DNA of 38,541 bases from Rhodobiaceae bacterium (GCA_009885825.1 VFJY01000137.1:1-38541); one strand, 5' to 3'; positions 15,617 to 24,938 are shown, counted from the first letter of the stretch. Notes: a model not told the origin generated them from the letters alone. Numbers and translations are program-made.

Positions 15617-18600
15617 TATGCGCCCCTCTTCACACCGATGGTCATGCCATCGCTTGTCTCCTGCGCTTTTTCCAGATCTGCCAAGGCGCGGGCATATTCA
15701 ACCGGCATCACCTTCACAAACTTCGGCAGGAAAAGCGACCAGTTGTCGATGATGTCCCGTGCCCGTGACGAGTTGGTGTATTTGCAATGCCGCGACAGCA
15801 ACTCGAAAATCCGTGTGGCATCATTCTTGTCCATGTGGGCAGTGACATCGACAAGCCCATGAGCCTCCAGATCACCGCCATGATGATGCAGGCGTTCGAT
15901 CGTGGCTTCCTCATCGGGAACGGGTTGCAAGTCAACCATGGCGAGATTGCAGCGCTGGGCGAAGTCGCCCGTTTCGTCGAGCACGTAAGCCACGCCACCC
16001 GACATGCCGGCGGCAAAGTTGCGGCCCGTATCGCCGATCACCAGCACGCAGCCCCCCGTCATGTATTCGCAGCCGTGATCGCCAACCCCTTCAACGACAG
16101 CAACGGCACCAGAGTTGCGCACCGCGAAACGCTCGCCCGCAACGCCACGCAAATAGCACTCGCCCGTGATGGCGCCATACAAGACCGTGTTGCCCACGAT
16201 GATGGATTTTTCCGGCACGAAACCGATCTTGTCATGGGGCTTGATGATCAGCTTGCCACCGGAAAGGCCCTTGCCGACGTAATCATTGGCCTCGCCTGTT
16301 AAATCCAGCGTCACACCATGGGCTGCCCAGGCGCCAAAGCTTTGTCCCGCAACGCCCGAGAGCTTGACTGTGATCGTATCTTCGGGAAGGCCGGCGTGGC
16401 CGTAACGCTTCGCCACTTCACCAGACAGCATGGCCCCTGCCGTGCGGTCTGAATTGCGGATCGCCGTTTCAATGACCACCGCCTTTCCGGACCCAAGCGC
16501 AGGTTTTGCCTGTTCAATCAGCTTGCGATCAAGAATGTGGTCGATGCCATGGTCCTGAGTTGTAACTCTCTTCGTCGCAATCGGTCCCTGAACGTCAGCC
16601 TTGGCAAAAACTTTCGAGAAGTCGAGGCCCTTGGCCTTCCAATGGCTGATGGCCTCCTGCTGGTTGAGCCACTCGGTAGCTCCGATCAGTTCATTGTAGG
16701 TCTTGATGCCCATAGCCGCCATCAGTTCGCGGAGTTCCTCGGCGACGAAGAAGAAATAATTGATCACATGCTCAGGTTGGCCCTTGAAGCGTTTGCGAAG
16801 CTCCGGGTCCTGTGTCGCGACGCCAACCGGGCAGGTGTTCAGATGGCACTTCCGCATCATGATACAGCCAGCGGCAATGAGGGGTGCTGTCGCAAAGCCA
16901 ATTTCATCGGCGCCAAGAATTGCGGCTATCAAAACATCGCGGCCCGTGCGGATGCCGCCATCGACCTGCACGGCGATGCGGCCCCGCAGATCATTGGCAA
17001 CCAATGTCTGCTGGGTTTCAGCCAGCCCGATTTCCCAAGGCGAACCCGCATGCTTGATGGAAGTCAACGGCGAGGCACCCGTGCCGCCTTCATATCCTGA
17101 TATTGTCACATGGTCCGCATGGGCTTTCGAAACACCGGCGGCCACCGTTCCAACCCCTACTTCGGATACCAGCTTCACCGAAACCTGGCCCGCCGGATTG
17201 ACGTTCTTCAAATCGAAAATCAGCTGGGCCAGATCCTCGATGGAATATATGTCGTGGTGCGGCGGGGGCGAGATCAAGCCCACACCCGGCGTTGAATGGC
17301 GCACTTTGGCAATCACGCTGTCAACCTTATGGCCCGGCAGTTGCCCGCCCTCGCCGGGCTTGGCGCCCTGGGCCATCTTGATCTGCATCATGTCGGAATT
17401 GACGAGATATTCCGCTGTCACGCCAAAGCGGCCAGAGGCCACCTGCTTGATGGCCGAGCGCATGGAATCACCATTGGGCAGCGGCTTAAAGCGATCCGCT
17501 TCTTCGCCACCTTCGCCTGTGTTGGATTTGCCGCCAATGCGGTTCATGGCGATGGCCAATGTCGTGTGTGCCTCGCGGCTGATGGAACCAAACGACATGG
17601 CCCCCGTCGAGAACCGCTTGACGATGGACTTGGCAGATTCCACTTCTTCGAGTTCAACGGGCTTCACGCCCATCTCCTCGGCGGTCTTGATTTTGAACAG
17701 CCCGCGCATGGTTTTAAGACGTTCGGCCTGCTCGTTCACATGGCGGGCAAAGGCCCGGTACTTGTCAACCGAATTGCCGCGCACCGCATGCTGCAAATTG
17801 GAAACAGTATCAGCATTCCACACATGGGCCTCGCCCCGGACACGCAACGCATAATCACCGCCCACATCAAGGGCAGTCTTGTAAACCGGGCTCGCGCCAA
17901 AGGCATCGTCATGCCGGCGGAAAGCTTCCTCGGCGATTTCGGCGAGGCCCACACCCTCGATCTGGGTGGCCGTGCCCGTGAAGTATTTGTTCACGAAATC
18001 GGTTGAAAGGCCGATGGCATCGAATATCTGCGCCCCGCAATAGGACTGGTAAGTCGAGATGCCCATCTTGGACATCACTTTGAGAATGCCCTTGTCCACC
18101 GCCTTGATATAGCGCTTCACCGCTTCATAGGGCGTGACGTCCTCTTCCAGATCAGCGGCCATGCCTTCCAGCGTTTCAAAGGCCAGATAGGGGTTAATGG
18201 CTTCCGCCCCATACCCAGCCAATGTGCAGAACTGATGCACTTCGCGGGGCTCACCCGATTCAATCACAAGCCCCACGGAGGTGCGAAGGCCCTTCCGGAT
18301 CAGAAAGTGGTGCGTGGCGGATGTCGCCAGCAACGCGGGAATTGGAATGCGCTCGGCTGACACCGCGCGGTCCGAGAGGATGATGATGTTGTAGCCATCC
18401 TTCACGGCGCGCTCGGCCAGGGCGCACACGCTGTCGAGTGCCGCCTCCATATATTCAACGCCATTCGCCACATCATAGGTGATGTCGATGGTGGCGGTGC
18501 GGAACGGGTTGGCGCTCACGGCACCAATGGTGCGAATGCGCTCAAGATCGTCATTGGTGAGAATGGGCTGCGAAACTTCCAGCCGCATATGCGTGGACGT

Positions 18601-20295
18601 GCCCTCAAGGTCGAGAAGATTTGGCCTCGGTCCAATGAAGGATACCAGCGACATCACCAGCTCCTCGCGGATCGGATCAATCGGGGGGTTGGTCACCTGG
18701 GCGAAATTTTGCTTGAAATAGGTATCCAGCATCTTGGCGCGGTCCGACAGCACCGAAATTGGCGCGTCATTGCCCATGGAACCCAGCGCTTCCTGACCCG
18801 TCTGCGCCATGGGCGCCATCAGGATTTTCAAATCTTCCTGGGAATAGCCAAACGCCTGCTGGCGATCCAGCAGCGGCACGGCGATCTTGGGCCGCCGGGT
18901 TTTTGCTTTCGGCAAATCGCGGAGCACAACTTGCGTGCGTTTGAGCCAGTCCTTGTAGGGGTGGGCGGTTGAAAGCGCCTTTTTCAGCTCATCATCAGAG
19001 ATGATGCGCTTTTGCTCGAGATCAATGAGCAGCATTTTACCGGGCTGCAAGCGCCACTTGTGGGTGATGCGTTCCTCGGCAAATTGCAGGCAGCCCATTT
19101 CCGAGGCGAGCAAGACGAAGCCATCATCCGTGGTGAGATAGCGCGCCGGGCGCAGGCCGTTGCGGTCAAGGGTTGCGCCGATCAGGCGACCATCGGTGAA
19201 GGTCATGGCAGCAGGGCCATCCCACGGCTCCATGATGGCGGCGTGGTGCTCATAAAAAGCGCGGCGGTCTTCATCCATCAGGGGATTGCCAGCCCAGGCT
19301 TCCGGTATCAGCATCATCATCGCGTGCGGCAGGGAATAGCCACCCATGGTCAGGAATTCGAGGGCGTTGTCAAAGCATGCCGTATCCGATTGGCCCTCGT
19401 AGGAGATGGGCCACAGCTTCGACAGGTCTTCACCCAGCACTTTTGATTTCATGTTTGCCTGGCGCGCCGCCATCCAATTGAAATTGCCGCGCACGGTGTT
19501 GATTTCACCGTTATGGCAGACAAAGCGGTAGGGGTGGGCCAGCGGCCAGCTCGGAAATGTGTTGGTTGAAAAGCGTTGGTGGACGAGGGCCAGCGCGGAC
19601 TCAATGCGCGGATCAACCAAGTCCTTGTAGTAAGAGCCCAGATCCTTGCCGAGCACCAGGCCCTTGTAAACAATCGTGCGACTGGAAACCGAGACGGGAT
19701 AATAGGTGCGGGCCTTCGCCCCCAGAACTTCCAGCACCCGGTTTGAAACGACCTTGCGGCACACAAAAAGTTTGCGCTCAAAATGGCTTTCATCCCGGAT
19801 TGTGGGACCGCGGCCAATGAACACCTGCCGATGGAAAGGCTCGGTGCCCTTGACCGAATATCCGAGGACGGATGAATCAACCGGAACATCGCGCCAGCCC
19901 AGAACCTTGAGGCCTTCTTCGCGCGTGGTTTCCCACCAGATGCGCTCGATGTCCTGGCGGTAAATGGTTTCGCGCGGCATGAAGAGATAGGCCACGCCAT
20001 AGGACTGGGGTGCCGGCAGGTCAAAGCCCAGGCGCCCAGCTTCTTCCGAAAAGAAACCATGGGGGATCTGCAGCATCATGCCAGCGCCATCGCCCGCCTT
20101 GGGATCGGCGCCAACAGCGCCGCGATGCTCAAGGTTCTTGAGGATGCGCAAGCCATCGTCAATGGTGCGGTTGCTCTTGATGTTGTTGATGTTGACAATG
20201 AGGCCAATGCCGCACGCATCATGCTCGTTGCGGGGATTATACAGGCCGTTCGCCTCAGGCATTCCCTCAGGCGGCAAATGGCTTAGCGCGCTCAT
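15616..20295 (-). CDS. gltB: Glutamate synthase large subunit GltB
   Basis: GltB makes two glutamates from glutamine and 2-oxoglutarate, the main ammonium-assimilation step with glutamine synthetase. The 1559-residue protein has a 27-residue propeptide before the catalytic N-terminal Cys28 (DACGIG). The glutamine amidotransferase domain is followed by the central domain ([20 protein letters not shown]), the FMN domain ([28 protein letters not shown]) and the [3Fe-4S] cysteines ([16 protein letters not shown]). A C-terminal glycine-rich beta-helix ([32 protein letters not shown]) closes it. The ATG at 20295 has GGAGGAGG upstream, which rules out the longer frame from 20391. All domains are intact. 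Confidence 0.98.
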   Translation of the reverse strand: MSALSHLPPEGMPEANGLYNPRNEHDACGIGLIVNINNIKSNRTIDDGLRILKNLEHRGAVGADPKAGDGAGMMLQIPHGFFSEEAGRLGFDLPAPQSYGVAYLFMPRETIYRQDIERIWWETTREEGLKVLGWRDVPVDSSVLGYSVKGTEPFHRQVFIGRGPTIRDESHFERKLFVCRKVVSNRVLEVLGAKARTYYPVSVSSRTIVYKGLVLGKDLGSYYKDLVDPRIESALALVHQRFSTNTFPSWPLAHPYRFVCHNGEINTVRGNFNWMAARQANMKSKVLGEDLSKLWPISYEGQSDTACFDNALEFLTMGGYSLPHAMMMLIPEAWAGNPLMDEDRRAFYEHHAAIMEPWDGPAAMTFTDGRLIGATLDRNGLRPARYLTTDDGFVLLASEMGCLQFAEERITHKWRLQPGKMLLIDLEQKRIISDDELKKALSTAHPYKDWLKRTQVVLRDLPKAKTRRPKIAVPLLDRQQAFGYSQEDLKILMAPMAQTGQEALGSMGNDAPISVLSDRAKMLDTYFKQNFAQVTNPPIDPIREELVMSLVSFIGPRPNLLDLEGTSTHMRLEVSQPILTNDDLERIRTIGAVSANPFRTATIDITYDVANGVEYMEAALDSVCALAERAVKDGYNIIILSDRAVSAERIPIPALLATSATHHFLIRKGLRTSVGLVIESGEPREVHQFCTLAGYGAEAINPYLAFETLEGMAADLEEDVTPYEAVKRYIKAVDKGILKVMSKMGISTYQSYCGAQIFDAIGLSTDFVNKYFTGTATQIEGVGLAEIAEEAFRRHDDAFGASPVYKTALDVGGDYALRVRGEAHVWNADTVSNLQHAVRGNSVDKYRAFARHVNEQAERLKTMRGLFKIKTAEEMGVKPVELEEVESAKSIVKRFSTGAMSFGSISREAHTTLAIAMNRIGGKSNTGEGGEEADRFKPLPNGDSMRSAIKQVASGRFGVTAEYLVNSDMMQIKMAQGAKPGEGGQLPGHKVDSVIAKVRHSTPGVGLISPPPHHDIYSIEDLAQLIFDLKNVNPAGQVSVKLVSEVGVGTVAAGVSKAHADHVTISGYEGGTGASPLTSIKHAGSPWEIGLAETQQTLVANDLRGRIAVQVDGGIRTGRDVLIAAILGADEIGFATAPLIAAGCIMMRKCHLNTCPVGVATQDPELRKRFKGQPEHVINYFFFVAEELRELMAAMGIKTYNELIGATEWLNQQEAISHWKAKGLDFSKVFAKADVQGPIATKRVTTQDHGIDHILDRKLIEQAKPALGSGKAVVIETAIRNSDRTAGAMLSGEVAKRYGHAGLPEDTITVKLSGVAGQSFGAWAAHGVTLDLTGEANDYVGKGLSGGKLIIKPHDKIGFVPEKSIIVGNTVLYGAITGECYLRGVAGERFAVRNSGAVAVVEGVGDHGCEYMTGGCVLVIGDTGRNFAAGMSGGVAYVLDETGDFAQRCNLAMVDLQPVPDEEATIERLHHHGGDLEAHGLVDVTAHMDKNDATRIFELLSRHCKYTNSSRARDIIDNWSLFLPKFVKVMPVEYARALADLEKAQETSDGMTIGVKRGA

Positions 20296-20391
20296 CGCAA
20301 TTGTCCTCCTCCAACGTCTCGTCTCTGCCTTGGGGTTTGATCTTGAGGAAGGGCCGCCAGGCGGCAACCAGAACCTTGTTTTCAGGATCAA

Positions 20392-20703
20392 ACTCTAAAG
20401 GCGTTCTATCCGCCCGAGCCTGCCCTTATTTACGTTTCTTGGTCTTGGGCTTGATCAGACAAATGGCATCGGCAGCAATTTTCGCCGTCGCTTTCAGATT
20501 TGTTGTGGTCGTATTCCGGTTCATCCGGGTTCACAAGTCCAAAAATTCCACTATAAAGGACAGCGATACTGTCCTTTCCGCAAAATGGCAGAAGTTTGAG
20601 AATTGCGCAAGGAAAGATTCTTTTTTCTGCACAATACGCAATAAAATTTCGCGATGGTATTTGAGGCCTCGACCTTTGTGATTCGAGAAGCTAGGGAAAG
20701 CTC
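20392..20703. other. Divergent intergenic region, gltB/threonine aldolase
   Basis: This spacer of about 310 bases holds no convincing gene on either strand. It carries the promoters for both divergent genes and a perfect 9-bp dyad at 20555-20577, listed separately. A TATAAA at 20552-20557 could be a plus-strand -10 element, but no good -35 precedes it. Confidence 0.6.
20555..20577. promoter_or_regulatory. Perfect dyad, candidate operator
   Basis: AAAGGACAG and its exact complement CTGTCCTTT are separated by CGATA, with no mismatch. The dyad lies 126 bases before the aldolase start and about 260 bases from the gltB start, overlapping a TATAAA. A 9-bp odd-spaced dyad is typical of a dimeric repressor site, but I cannot match it to a known regulator. 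Confidence 0.5.
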
Positions 20704-21747
20704 ATGAATTTTGCATCTGACAATGTTTACGGCGTTCATTCCCAAATCATCAATGCCCTCGCCGAAGTGAACTCCGGAACGGCCCCTTCCTACGCGAACG
20801 ATGACTATTCGAAAAAGTCCGAGGAAAAACTTTCCGAGGTTTTTGACAGGGAAGTGCGGGCCTTCCTGGTCACCACCGGCACCGCGGCAAATGGCTTGTC
20901 ACTTTCAACAATCACGCCCGGCTACGGCGCGATCCTGTGCCATACGGAATCGCATATTTTTTGGGATGAGTGCAACTCGCCTGAATTGTTTACAGGTGGC
21001 GCCAAGATCATGGGACTTTCAGCACCTGGCGGAAAACTCACGCCTGCGATCATTGACGCAAAGCTCAAGACCCTTGTTCGCAATACCCATGATCCAAAAC
21101 CCAAGGGTGTTTCGATCACCAATGCAAGTGAACTGGGCACAGTTTATTCGCCGGCCGAAACACAGGCGATTTCCGATCTCATTCGTCCGAGAGGCATGAA
21201 GCTCCACCTGGATGGTGCGCGCTTTGCCAATGCGGTTGCGGGACTCAATTGTTCGCCGGCGGATTTGACGTGGAAATCCGGCGTGGATGTCATGTCTTTT
21301 GGCGCCACCAAGAATGGCGCCATGATGCTGGAGGCTGTGGTGTTTTTCGACGCCAGTCTGGCGGAAGAGTTTAGCCACCGGCGCATGCGCGCAGGCCAGC
21401 TGGTGTCCAAAGGCCGCTATTTGGGCGCGCAAATGCTGGCTTATTTGAAAGATGGCCTGTGGCTCGAGAATGCCCGGACCGCAAATGGCCTGGCGCGCGA
21501 ATTGGCCGAGGGACTATTGAGACATGCCAATATTCGCATTCCCAACCCCATGCAGGCCAATGAGGTTTTTGCGGTGTTGCCCCGCTCCCTGAGTGAGAAG
21601 CTTTTGGCCTCCGGCGCCAAATTTTACGGTTGGGCCGATGATAGCCTTGCTGCGGACGAAACATTGGCCCGCTTCGTTTTATCCTTCGCAACACCGGCCG
21701 GGGACGTCAAAAAGTTCCTCGGACTGGTGAAGGAACTAAACGCTTAA
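20704..21747 (+). CDS. ltaE: Low-specificity L-threonine aldolase (PLP)
   Basis: This PLP enzyme cleaves L-threonine or allo-threonine to glycine and acetaldehyde. The 347-residue fold-type I protein opens with NFASDNVYGVHSQIINAL and has FLVTTGTAANGLSL, CHTESHIFWDE (His84 stacking on PLP), HLDGARFANAV (Asp170) and SFGATKNGAMM (Schiff-base Lys203). These match the beta-eliminating-lyase/threonine aldolase family in the short bacterial form. AGGGAAAG precedes the ATG. Downstream is a strong hairpin shared with convergent hsp20. Substrate preference cannot be read from the sequence. Confidence 0.92.
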   Translation: MNFASDNVYGVHSQIINALAEVNSGTAPSYANDDYSKKSEEKLSEVFDREVRAFLVTTGTAANGLSLSTITPGYGAILCHTESHIFWDECNSPELFTGGAKIMGLSAPGGKLTPAIIDAKLKTLVRNTHDPKPKGVSITNASELGTVYSPAETQAISDLIRPRGMKLHLDGARFANAVAGLNCSPADLTWKSGVDVMSFGATKNGAMMLEAVVFFDASLAEEFSHRRMRAGQLVSKGRYLGAQMLAYLKDGLWLENARTANGLARELAEGLLRHANIRIPNPMQANEVFAVLPRSLSEKLLASGAKFYGWADDSLAADETLARFVLSFATPAGDVKKFLGLVKELNA

Positions 21748-21771
21748 GGGGCGCTTTCAACAAGCGCCCCT
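21747..21771. terminator. Bidirectional terminator between ltaE and hsp20
   Basis: A perfect 10-bp GC-rich stem (AGGGGCGCTT/AAGCGCCCCT) with a 5-nt loop fills the gap between the convergent genes, starting at the last base of the ltaE stop. The flanking T/A tracts are short, so strength is uncertain. Confidence 0.7.
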
Positions 21772-21779
21772 CTATTCAA

Positions 21780-22232
21780 TCAGGCAGCTTTTTTCGCCTC
21801 GATAACCTTCTGTTCATTGCCGCTGCGAATGGCAATGGTGCGCGGCTTCAGGGCTTCTGGAATTTCGCGTTTCAGCGAAATATGCAGCAAACCGCTCGTT
21901 AGATCGGCTCCTGTCACTTCAACGTGATCAGCCAACTGGAAGCGCCGCTCAAAATTGCGGGCGGCGATGCCTTGGTGCAAGTATTCGCTCTTAACCTCAG
22001 GTTTGTCGGACTTTTTGCCCGTAACCGTCAGGGCGTTGCCCTTGACTTCAAGGTTAACATCGGCGGCGGAAAATCCCGCAATTGCGATGGTAATCCGGTA
22101 TTCATCGTCGCCGACGCGCTCGATATTGTAAGGCGGATAGGCCGGCGCTTCAAAACTCGCAGCATCATCAAGCATTTGAGCGAGGCGGTCAAAACCAATA
22201 CTGGACCGGTAAAGTGGTGTAAAATCAAACAT
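21780..22232 (-). CDS. Small heat-shock protein (Hsp20/alpha-crystallin)
   Basis: This ATP-independent holdase binds unfolding proteins. At 150 residues it has the IbpA-like architecture: N-terminal FDFTPLYRSSIGFDRLAQML, alpha-crystallin domain (YNIERVGDDEYRITIAIAGF to LLHISLKREIPEALKPR), and a C-terminal IAI motif for oligomer assembly. LHQGIAARNFERRFQLADHVEV is the class A signature segment. AAGGAG lies before the ATG and is predicted to be trapped in a hairpin (22237-22254), suggesting temperature control of translation. Confidence 0.96.
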   Translation of the reverse strand: MFDFTPLYRSSIGFDRLAQMLDDAASFEAPAYPPYNIERVGDDEYRITIAIAGFSAADVNLEVKGNALTVTGKKSDKPEVKSEYLHQGIAARNFERRFQLADHVEVTGADLTSGLLHISLKREIPEALKPRTIAIRSGNEQKVIEAKKAA

Positions 22233-22236
22233 TTAA

Positions 22237-22254
22237 CATTCTCCTTGAGCAATG
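22237..22254 (-). promoter_or_regulatory. ROSE-like RNA thermometer hairpin
   Basis: In the hsp20 leader the RNA folds as CAUU-(G)-CUC, loop AAG, GAG-AAUG. Part of the Shine-Dalgarno (AAGGAG) lies in the stem, and a single G is bulged within a UUGCU motif. A bulged G in UYGCU opposite the ribosome binding site is the hallmark of ROSE elements controlling small heat-shock genes in rhizobia. A second stem (GGATG/CATCC) can form upstream at about 22261-22283. Function is inferred from sequence only. Confidence 0.6.
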
Positions 22255-22293
22255 TGTTAGGGATGGACCCACAATTGGCATCCACCTCCCCAG

Positions 22294-22321
22294 AGATAAT
22301 TTTGGTTTTGCCAAATACAAG
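22294..22321 (-). promoter_or_regulatory. Candidate RpoH-type promoter of hsp20
   Basis: On the minus strand CTTG (22321-22318) is followed after 18 bases by TTATCT (22299-22294), close to the alphaproteobacterial sigma32 pattern. Transcription from about 22287 would give a leader of roughly 55 nt containing the thermometer hairpin. Confidence 0.45.
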
Positions 22322-22456
22322 GGGCACCTCTTACGAAAATGAATTGAAAATGAATGGCCTCTTCGGATTGTGTTCAAGTTCAGTGTTCTAGTTTGTGGTC
22401 ATCGATGGCCAAGAAGGCCGTCCCAACAAACGAAACGCGAAACCCTGGAGAAGAAA

Positions 22457-22819
22457 ATGATTATCAAGTCCCTTATCGCCACCGCCGCAGTAGCCGCATC
22501 CCTCACCGTTCTGGCCCCGGTTGAAAAGGCCGAAGCAAAAGTCAACGTCGATATCAACCTCGGCCTCGGCGGCGGTTACTATCCTGACTATGGCTATGGC
22601 GGCTACTATCCGGTGATCGACCCTGGTTATGGCGGCGGCTACGGCATCAGCTGCCACAAGGGCAAGAAGATCGTAAAGTGGGCCGGCTTCCACAACGTGC
22701 ATCCTGTGGATTGCAGCGCGCCAGTCTATAAGTACAAGGCCTGGAAATTCGGCAACCCATATCGTGTAAAGGTCAACGTTCATGGCGACATCATCCAGGT
22801 GAAGCCACTGTTCTGAGAT
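22457..22819 (+). CDS. Secreted Gly/Tyr-rich protein with C-x19-C module (copy 1)
   Basis: The open frame ends with the stop after GDIIQVKPLF. The 120-residue protein has a signal peptide (MIIKSLIATAAVAASLTVLAPVEKAEA) and a Gly/Tyr-rich middle (GGGYYPDYGYGGYYPV). The last 57 or so residues form a module beginning GISC and ending KVNVHGDIIQVKPLF. Two cysteines are separated by 19 residues, followed by conserved Tyr, Ala, Gly and Lys at fixed distances. Two downstream genes carry the same module. The start has GGAG six bases upstream, and a strong terminator follows. I do not recognise a defined function. The alternation of strand and helix resembles a PepSY-like fold, which is a guess. Confidence 0.8.
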
Positions 22820-22826
22820 GAGTTTC

Positions 22827-22863
22827 AAAAGCCCGGAACGCAAAACCAGCGTTCCGGGCTTTT
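22827..22863. terminator. Strong intrinsic terminator
   Basis: A perfect 15-bp stem (AAAAGCCCGGAACGC and its complement) with a 7-nt loop ends in TTTTTT-like T-rich sequence, directly after the copy 1 gene. It separates that gene from the copy 2-copy 3 pair. Confidence 0.9.
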
Positions 22864-22977
22864 CCTGCCCAATATGAATGGCAGATGAACGGGTCCTTCA
22901 GTTCCCCTTCAGCAAGATTCTGCCATGATGTATTCTTATAAGGCCAAGGGGCCTCAATTTTGAGAAGGGCGGATATC

Positions 22978-23379
22978 ATGATCAAGAAATTTCTGATTGT
23001 TGCAGGCCTGATGGCCGCGTTTGCCGCTTCAGCGCAAGTTGCCGAAGCCAAAGTCAACGTCACTATCGGCGTGGGCGGCTTTCCCGCCTATTGCGAATAC
23101 CGTTATGACCCAATCCATTGCCGTGGCTACGGTTTTGGCCACCGTTATCGTCCCAGTTATCCGCTATATGACGATTATGACGACTACCCCGATTCCAGCG
23201 ACAGAATTTCCTGCCGCGAAGCCCGCTGGATCGTGAGCGAGCGCGGCTATCGCCGAGTTTCCACCGTCGAATGCCGCGGCTCCTCCTATACTTTTGTGGC
23301 GCAAAAACGCGGCAGAAATTTTCAGATCAAGGTTCATTCCTATAGCGGCGATATTATTTCCATCCGCCGGGTCAGGTGA
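22978..23379 (+). CDS. Secreted Tyr/Asp-rich protein with C-x19-C module (copy 2)
   Basis: This 133-residue paralogue has a signal peptide (MIKKFLIVAGLMAAFAASAQVAEA) followed, as in copy 1, by AKVNV. The middle is rich in Tyr, Arg and Asp (PLYDDYDDYPDSSD) with two extra cysteines (YCEYR, IHCRG). The C-terminal module runs from RISCREARWIVSERGYRRV to GDIISIRRVR with the same 19-residue spacing between cysteines. The start at 22978 has GGGCGGA upstream. Its stop codon overlaps the ribosome binding site of copy 3, so the two form an operon. Function unknown. Confidence 0.8.
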   Translation: MIKKFLIVAGLMAAFAASAQVAEAKVNVTIGVGGFPAYCEYRYDPIHCRGYGFGHRYRPSYPLYDDYDDYPDSSDRISCREARWIVSERGYRRVSTVECRGSSYTFVAQKRGRNFQIKVHSYSGDIISIRRVR

Positions 23380-23387
23380 AGGAGACT

Positions 23388-23951
23388 ATGATGTTACAGC
23401 GCATCCTCACAGTTGCGGCCCTTTCGGTCGCCATCAGCGCCTCACTTGCGCCAAATTCCGCCGAAGCAGGCGAACGCTGGCGGCTTAAATTCTTTCTTCC
23501 CCAATTTTACACCTATGAGGAAGATGATATTTACGCCTATGAGCCTGACTTCGAGGATGAGCGCTATTATGAGCCGAAATATACGGACCCGGACGATGAG
23601 CCAGAATATGTAACGCCAAAACAGAAAAAAAAGAAAAAAACTGCAACTACCGTTGCCCAACCTCCGGTCAAAAAGAAACTGGTTTCTGTCGAGAAAAAAC
23701 CTGCCGCAACAACCGCTGCAGCAGCTGCGACAACACCCGCGACAGTAGCGGCAACGACAAAAATTTCGCCCGCAGGAATGAGTTGTGACAAGGCCGGACA
23801 GATCATAACAGGCTATGGCTTCACCAGCGTAAAACCGCAGAGTTGCACGGGTAAAGTCTACGCCTTCAATGCCACCCGCAGCGGAAAAAATTATCTGGTC
23901 AAGCTCAGCGCCGCCAACGGCGAGTTAACCGAAGTCAAAAAGATTCGATAA
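23388..23951 (+). CDS. Secreted charged-linker protein with C-x19-C module (copy 3)
   Basis: This 187-residue paralogue has a signal peptide (MMLQRILTVAALSVAISASLAPNSAEA). Next come an acidic Tyr-rich stretch (YTYEEDDIYAYEPDFEDERY), a lysine run (KQKKKKKT) and a low-complexity Ala/Thr/Pro linker. The C-terminal module runs from MSCDKAGQIITGYGFTSV to GELTEVKKIR, again with C-x19-C. AAGGAG precedes the ATG and overlaps the copy 2 stop. A-runs of 8 and 7 bases (23625-23640) encode the lysines and include an in-frame A-AAA-AAG heptamer. Function unknown; the modular layout suggests an exported adaptor. Confidence 0.78.
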   Translation: MMLQRILTVAALSVAISASLAPNSAEAGERWRLKFFLPQFYTYEEDDIYAYEPDFEDERYYEPKYTDPDDEPEYVTPKQKKKKKTATTVAQPPVKKKLVSVEKKPAATTAAAAATTPATVAATTKISPAGMSCDKAGQIITGYGFTSVKPQSCTGKVYAFNATRSGKNYLVKLSAANGELTEVKKIR

Positions 23952-23977
23952 GCAGTCGGAGTTGCTTGCCGTATCAA

Positions 23978-24001
23978 GGCCTCTGCTTTAGAGCAGGGGC
24001 C
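23978..24001 (+). other. GC-rich hairpin abutting a start codon
   Basis: A 10-bp stem (GGCCTCTGCT/AGCAGGGGCC, one G-T pair) with loop TTAG ends one base before the ATG of the hydrolase gene. There is no T-tract on the plus strand. It could terminate the upstream operon weakly or hinder initiation on the next gene. Confidence 0.5.
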
Positions 24002-24002
24002 C

Positions 24003-24938
24003 ATGGAACTTGTGTCAACCCCGGATAATCCAGCGCCGCCCGGCGCGCACTGCACGACCGTCATGACAGGTGACGGCATCAGCTTGCGCACCATGTCGGC
24101 ACGGGTCGCAAATTCCAAAGGCACCGTCGTCGTTTTTGGTGGACGCGCTGACTTCATGGAGCGCTACTTCGAAACCATGCGCGATCTCATGGGCCGCGGC
24201 TACTGCGTGGCTTCACTTGACTTGCGTGGCCAGGGCGGCTCCCAGCGCATCACAACAAATCCGTTGCGCGGGCACATCAACCGTTTCGCGGAATATGACG
24301 AGGACGTAAGAAGCTTCATGACCCAGGTTGTGTTGCCCGATTGCCCGCCGCCATATTTTGCCTTGGCACACTCCACCGGCGGGAACATTATCTTGCGCGC
24401 CATCCGCCAGCGCAACTGGTTCAAGAAAACCGTGATTGTTTCCCCGCTCATTGATCTCAATTATGGCGCGTGGCCAGTGCTTGCCGCGCGGTTTTTGACG
24501 CGGCTTTTCAGCGTAGTGGGATTGGGTTGGTTATTCCTGCCCGGACGACCAAAAGGCCCCATGGGACGTAACGATTTTACGGGCAATCCCCTAAGTCTTG
24601 ATCAGCGCCGCTGGAACCGCGACTGCGCGGTACTTGAGGCCAATCCCAAGCTTGGCATAGGTGGCCCAACCTACAAATGGCTGCGGGCAGCGCTGGATGC
24701 CATTGCTGTGTTGCGACGCATGAAACGAACGACAGCGTTGCGCTGCCCGGTCCTGATTGTCATGGCAGGCCAGGATAACATCGTCGACAACGATGCAACG
24801 CGCGGCTTTGCCCAGAGGGTGCCTGGTGTCTCACTCACCGTTATTCGTGAGGCCTTGCATGAAATTCTCCTCGAAAGGGACGAAGTCCGGGCCCAGTTCT
24901 TTGCCGCCATGGATGCCTTTCTGGCCGACAGCACCTAG
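24003..24938 (+). CDS. Alpha/beta hydrolase, lysophospholipase/monoacylglycerol-lipase-like
   Basis: The 311-residue serine hydrolase is of the PldB/monoacylglycerol lipase type and probably acts on lysophospholipids or acylglycerols. The start MELVSTPDNPAPPGA matches the family's usual opening. GRADFMERYFETMRDLMGRGYCVASLDLRGQGGS is the conserved cap-proximal block. The nucleophile elbow is AHSTGGN (commonly HSMGG). The acid is in VMAGQDNIVDN and the His in REALHEILLERDEVR. No signal peptide is seen, so it is probably cytoplasmic. No Shine-Dalgarno is evident because the hairpin at 23978-24001 occupies that position. Confidence 0.88.
   Translation: MELVSTPDNPAPPGAHCTTVMTGDGISLRTMSARVANSKGTVVVFGGRADFMERYFETMRDLMGRGYCVASLDLRGQGGSQRITTNPLRGHINRFAEYDEDVRSFMTQVVLPDCPPPYFALAHSTGGNIILRAIRQRNWFKKTVIVSPLIDLNYGAWPVLAARFLTRLFSVVGLGWLFLPGRPKGPMGRNDFTGNPLSLDQRRWNRDCAVLEANPKLGIGGPTYKWLRAALDAIAVLRRMKRTTALRCPVLIVMAGQDNIVDNDATRGFAQRVPGVSLTVIREALHEILLERDEVRAQFFAAMDAFLADST

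Noticed and set aside
16760-17854. 364-codon plus-strand open frame
   Set aside because: It is antisense inside gltB, which is intact with all domains; no family signal in the antisense translation.
20296-20391. 32-residue N-terminal extension of GltB
   Set aside because: GGAGGAGG sits directly before the ATG at 20295, and the extension is upstream of the normal propeptide.
23625-23640. Frameshift in the copy 3 gene at the A-runs
   Set aside because: The zero frame stays open and carries the conserved C-terminal module downstream, so the gene is intact; only programmed slippage remains possible.
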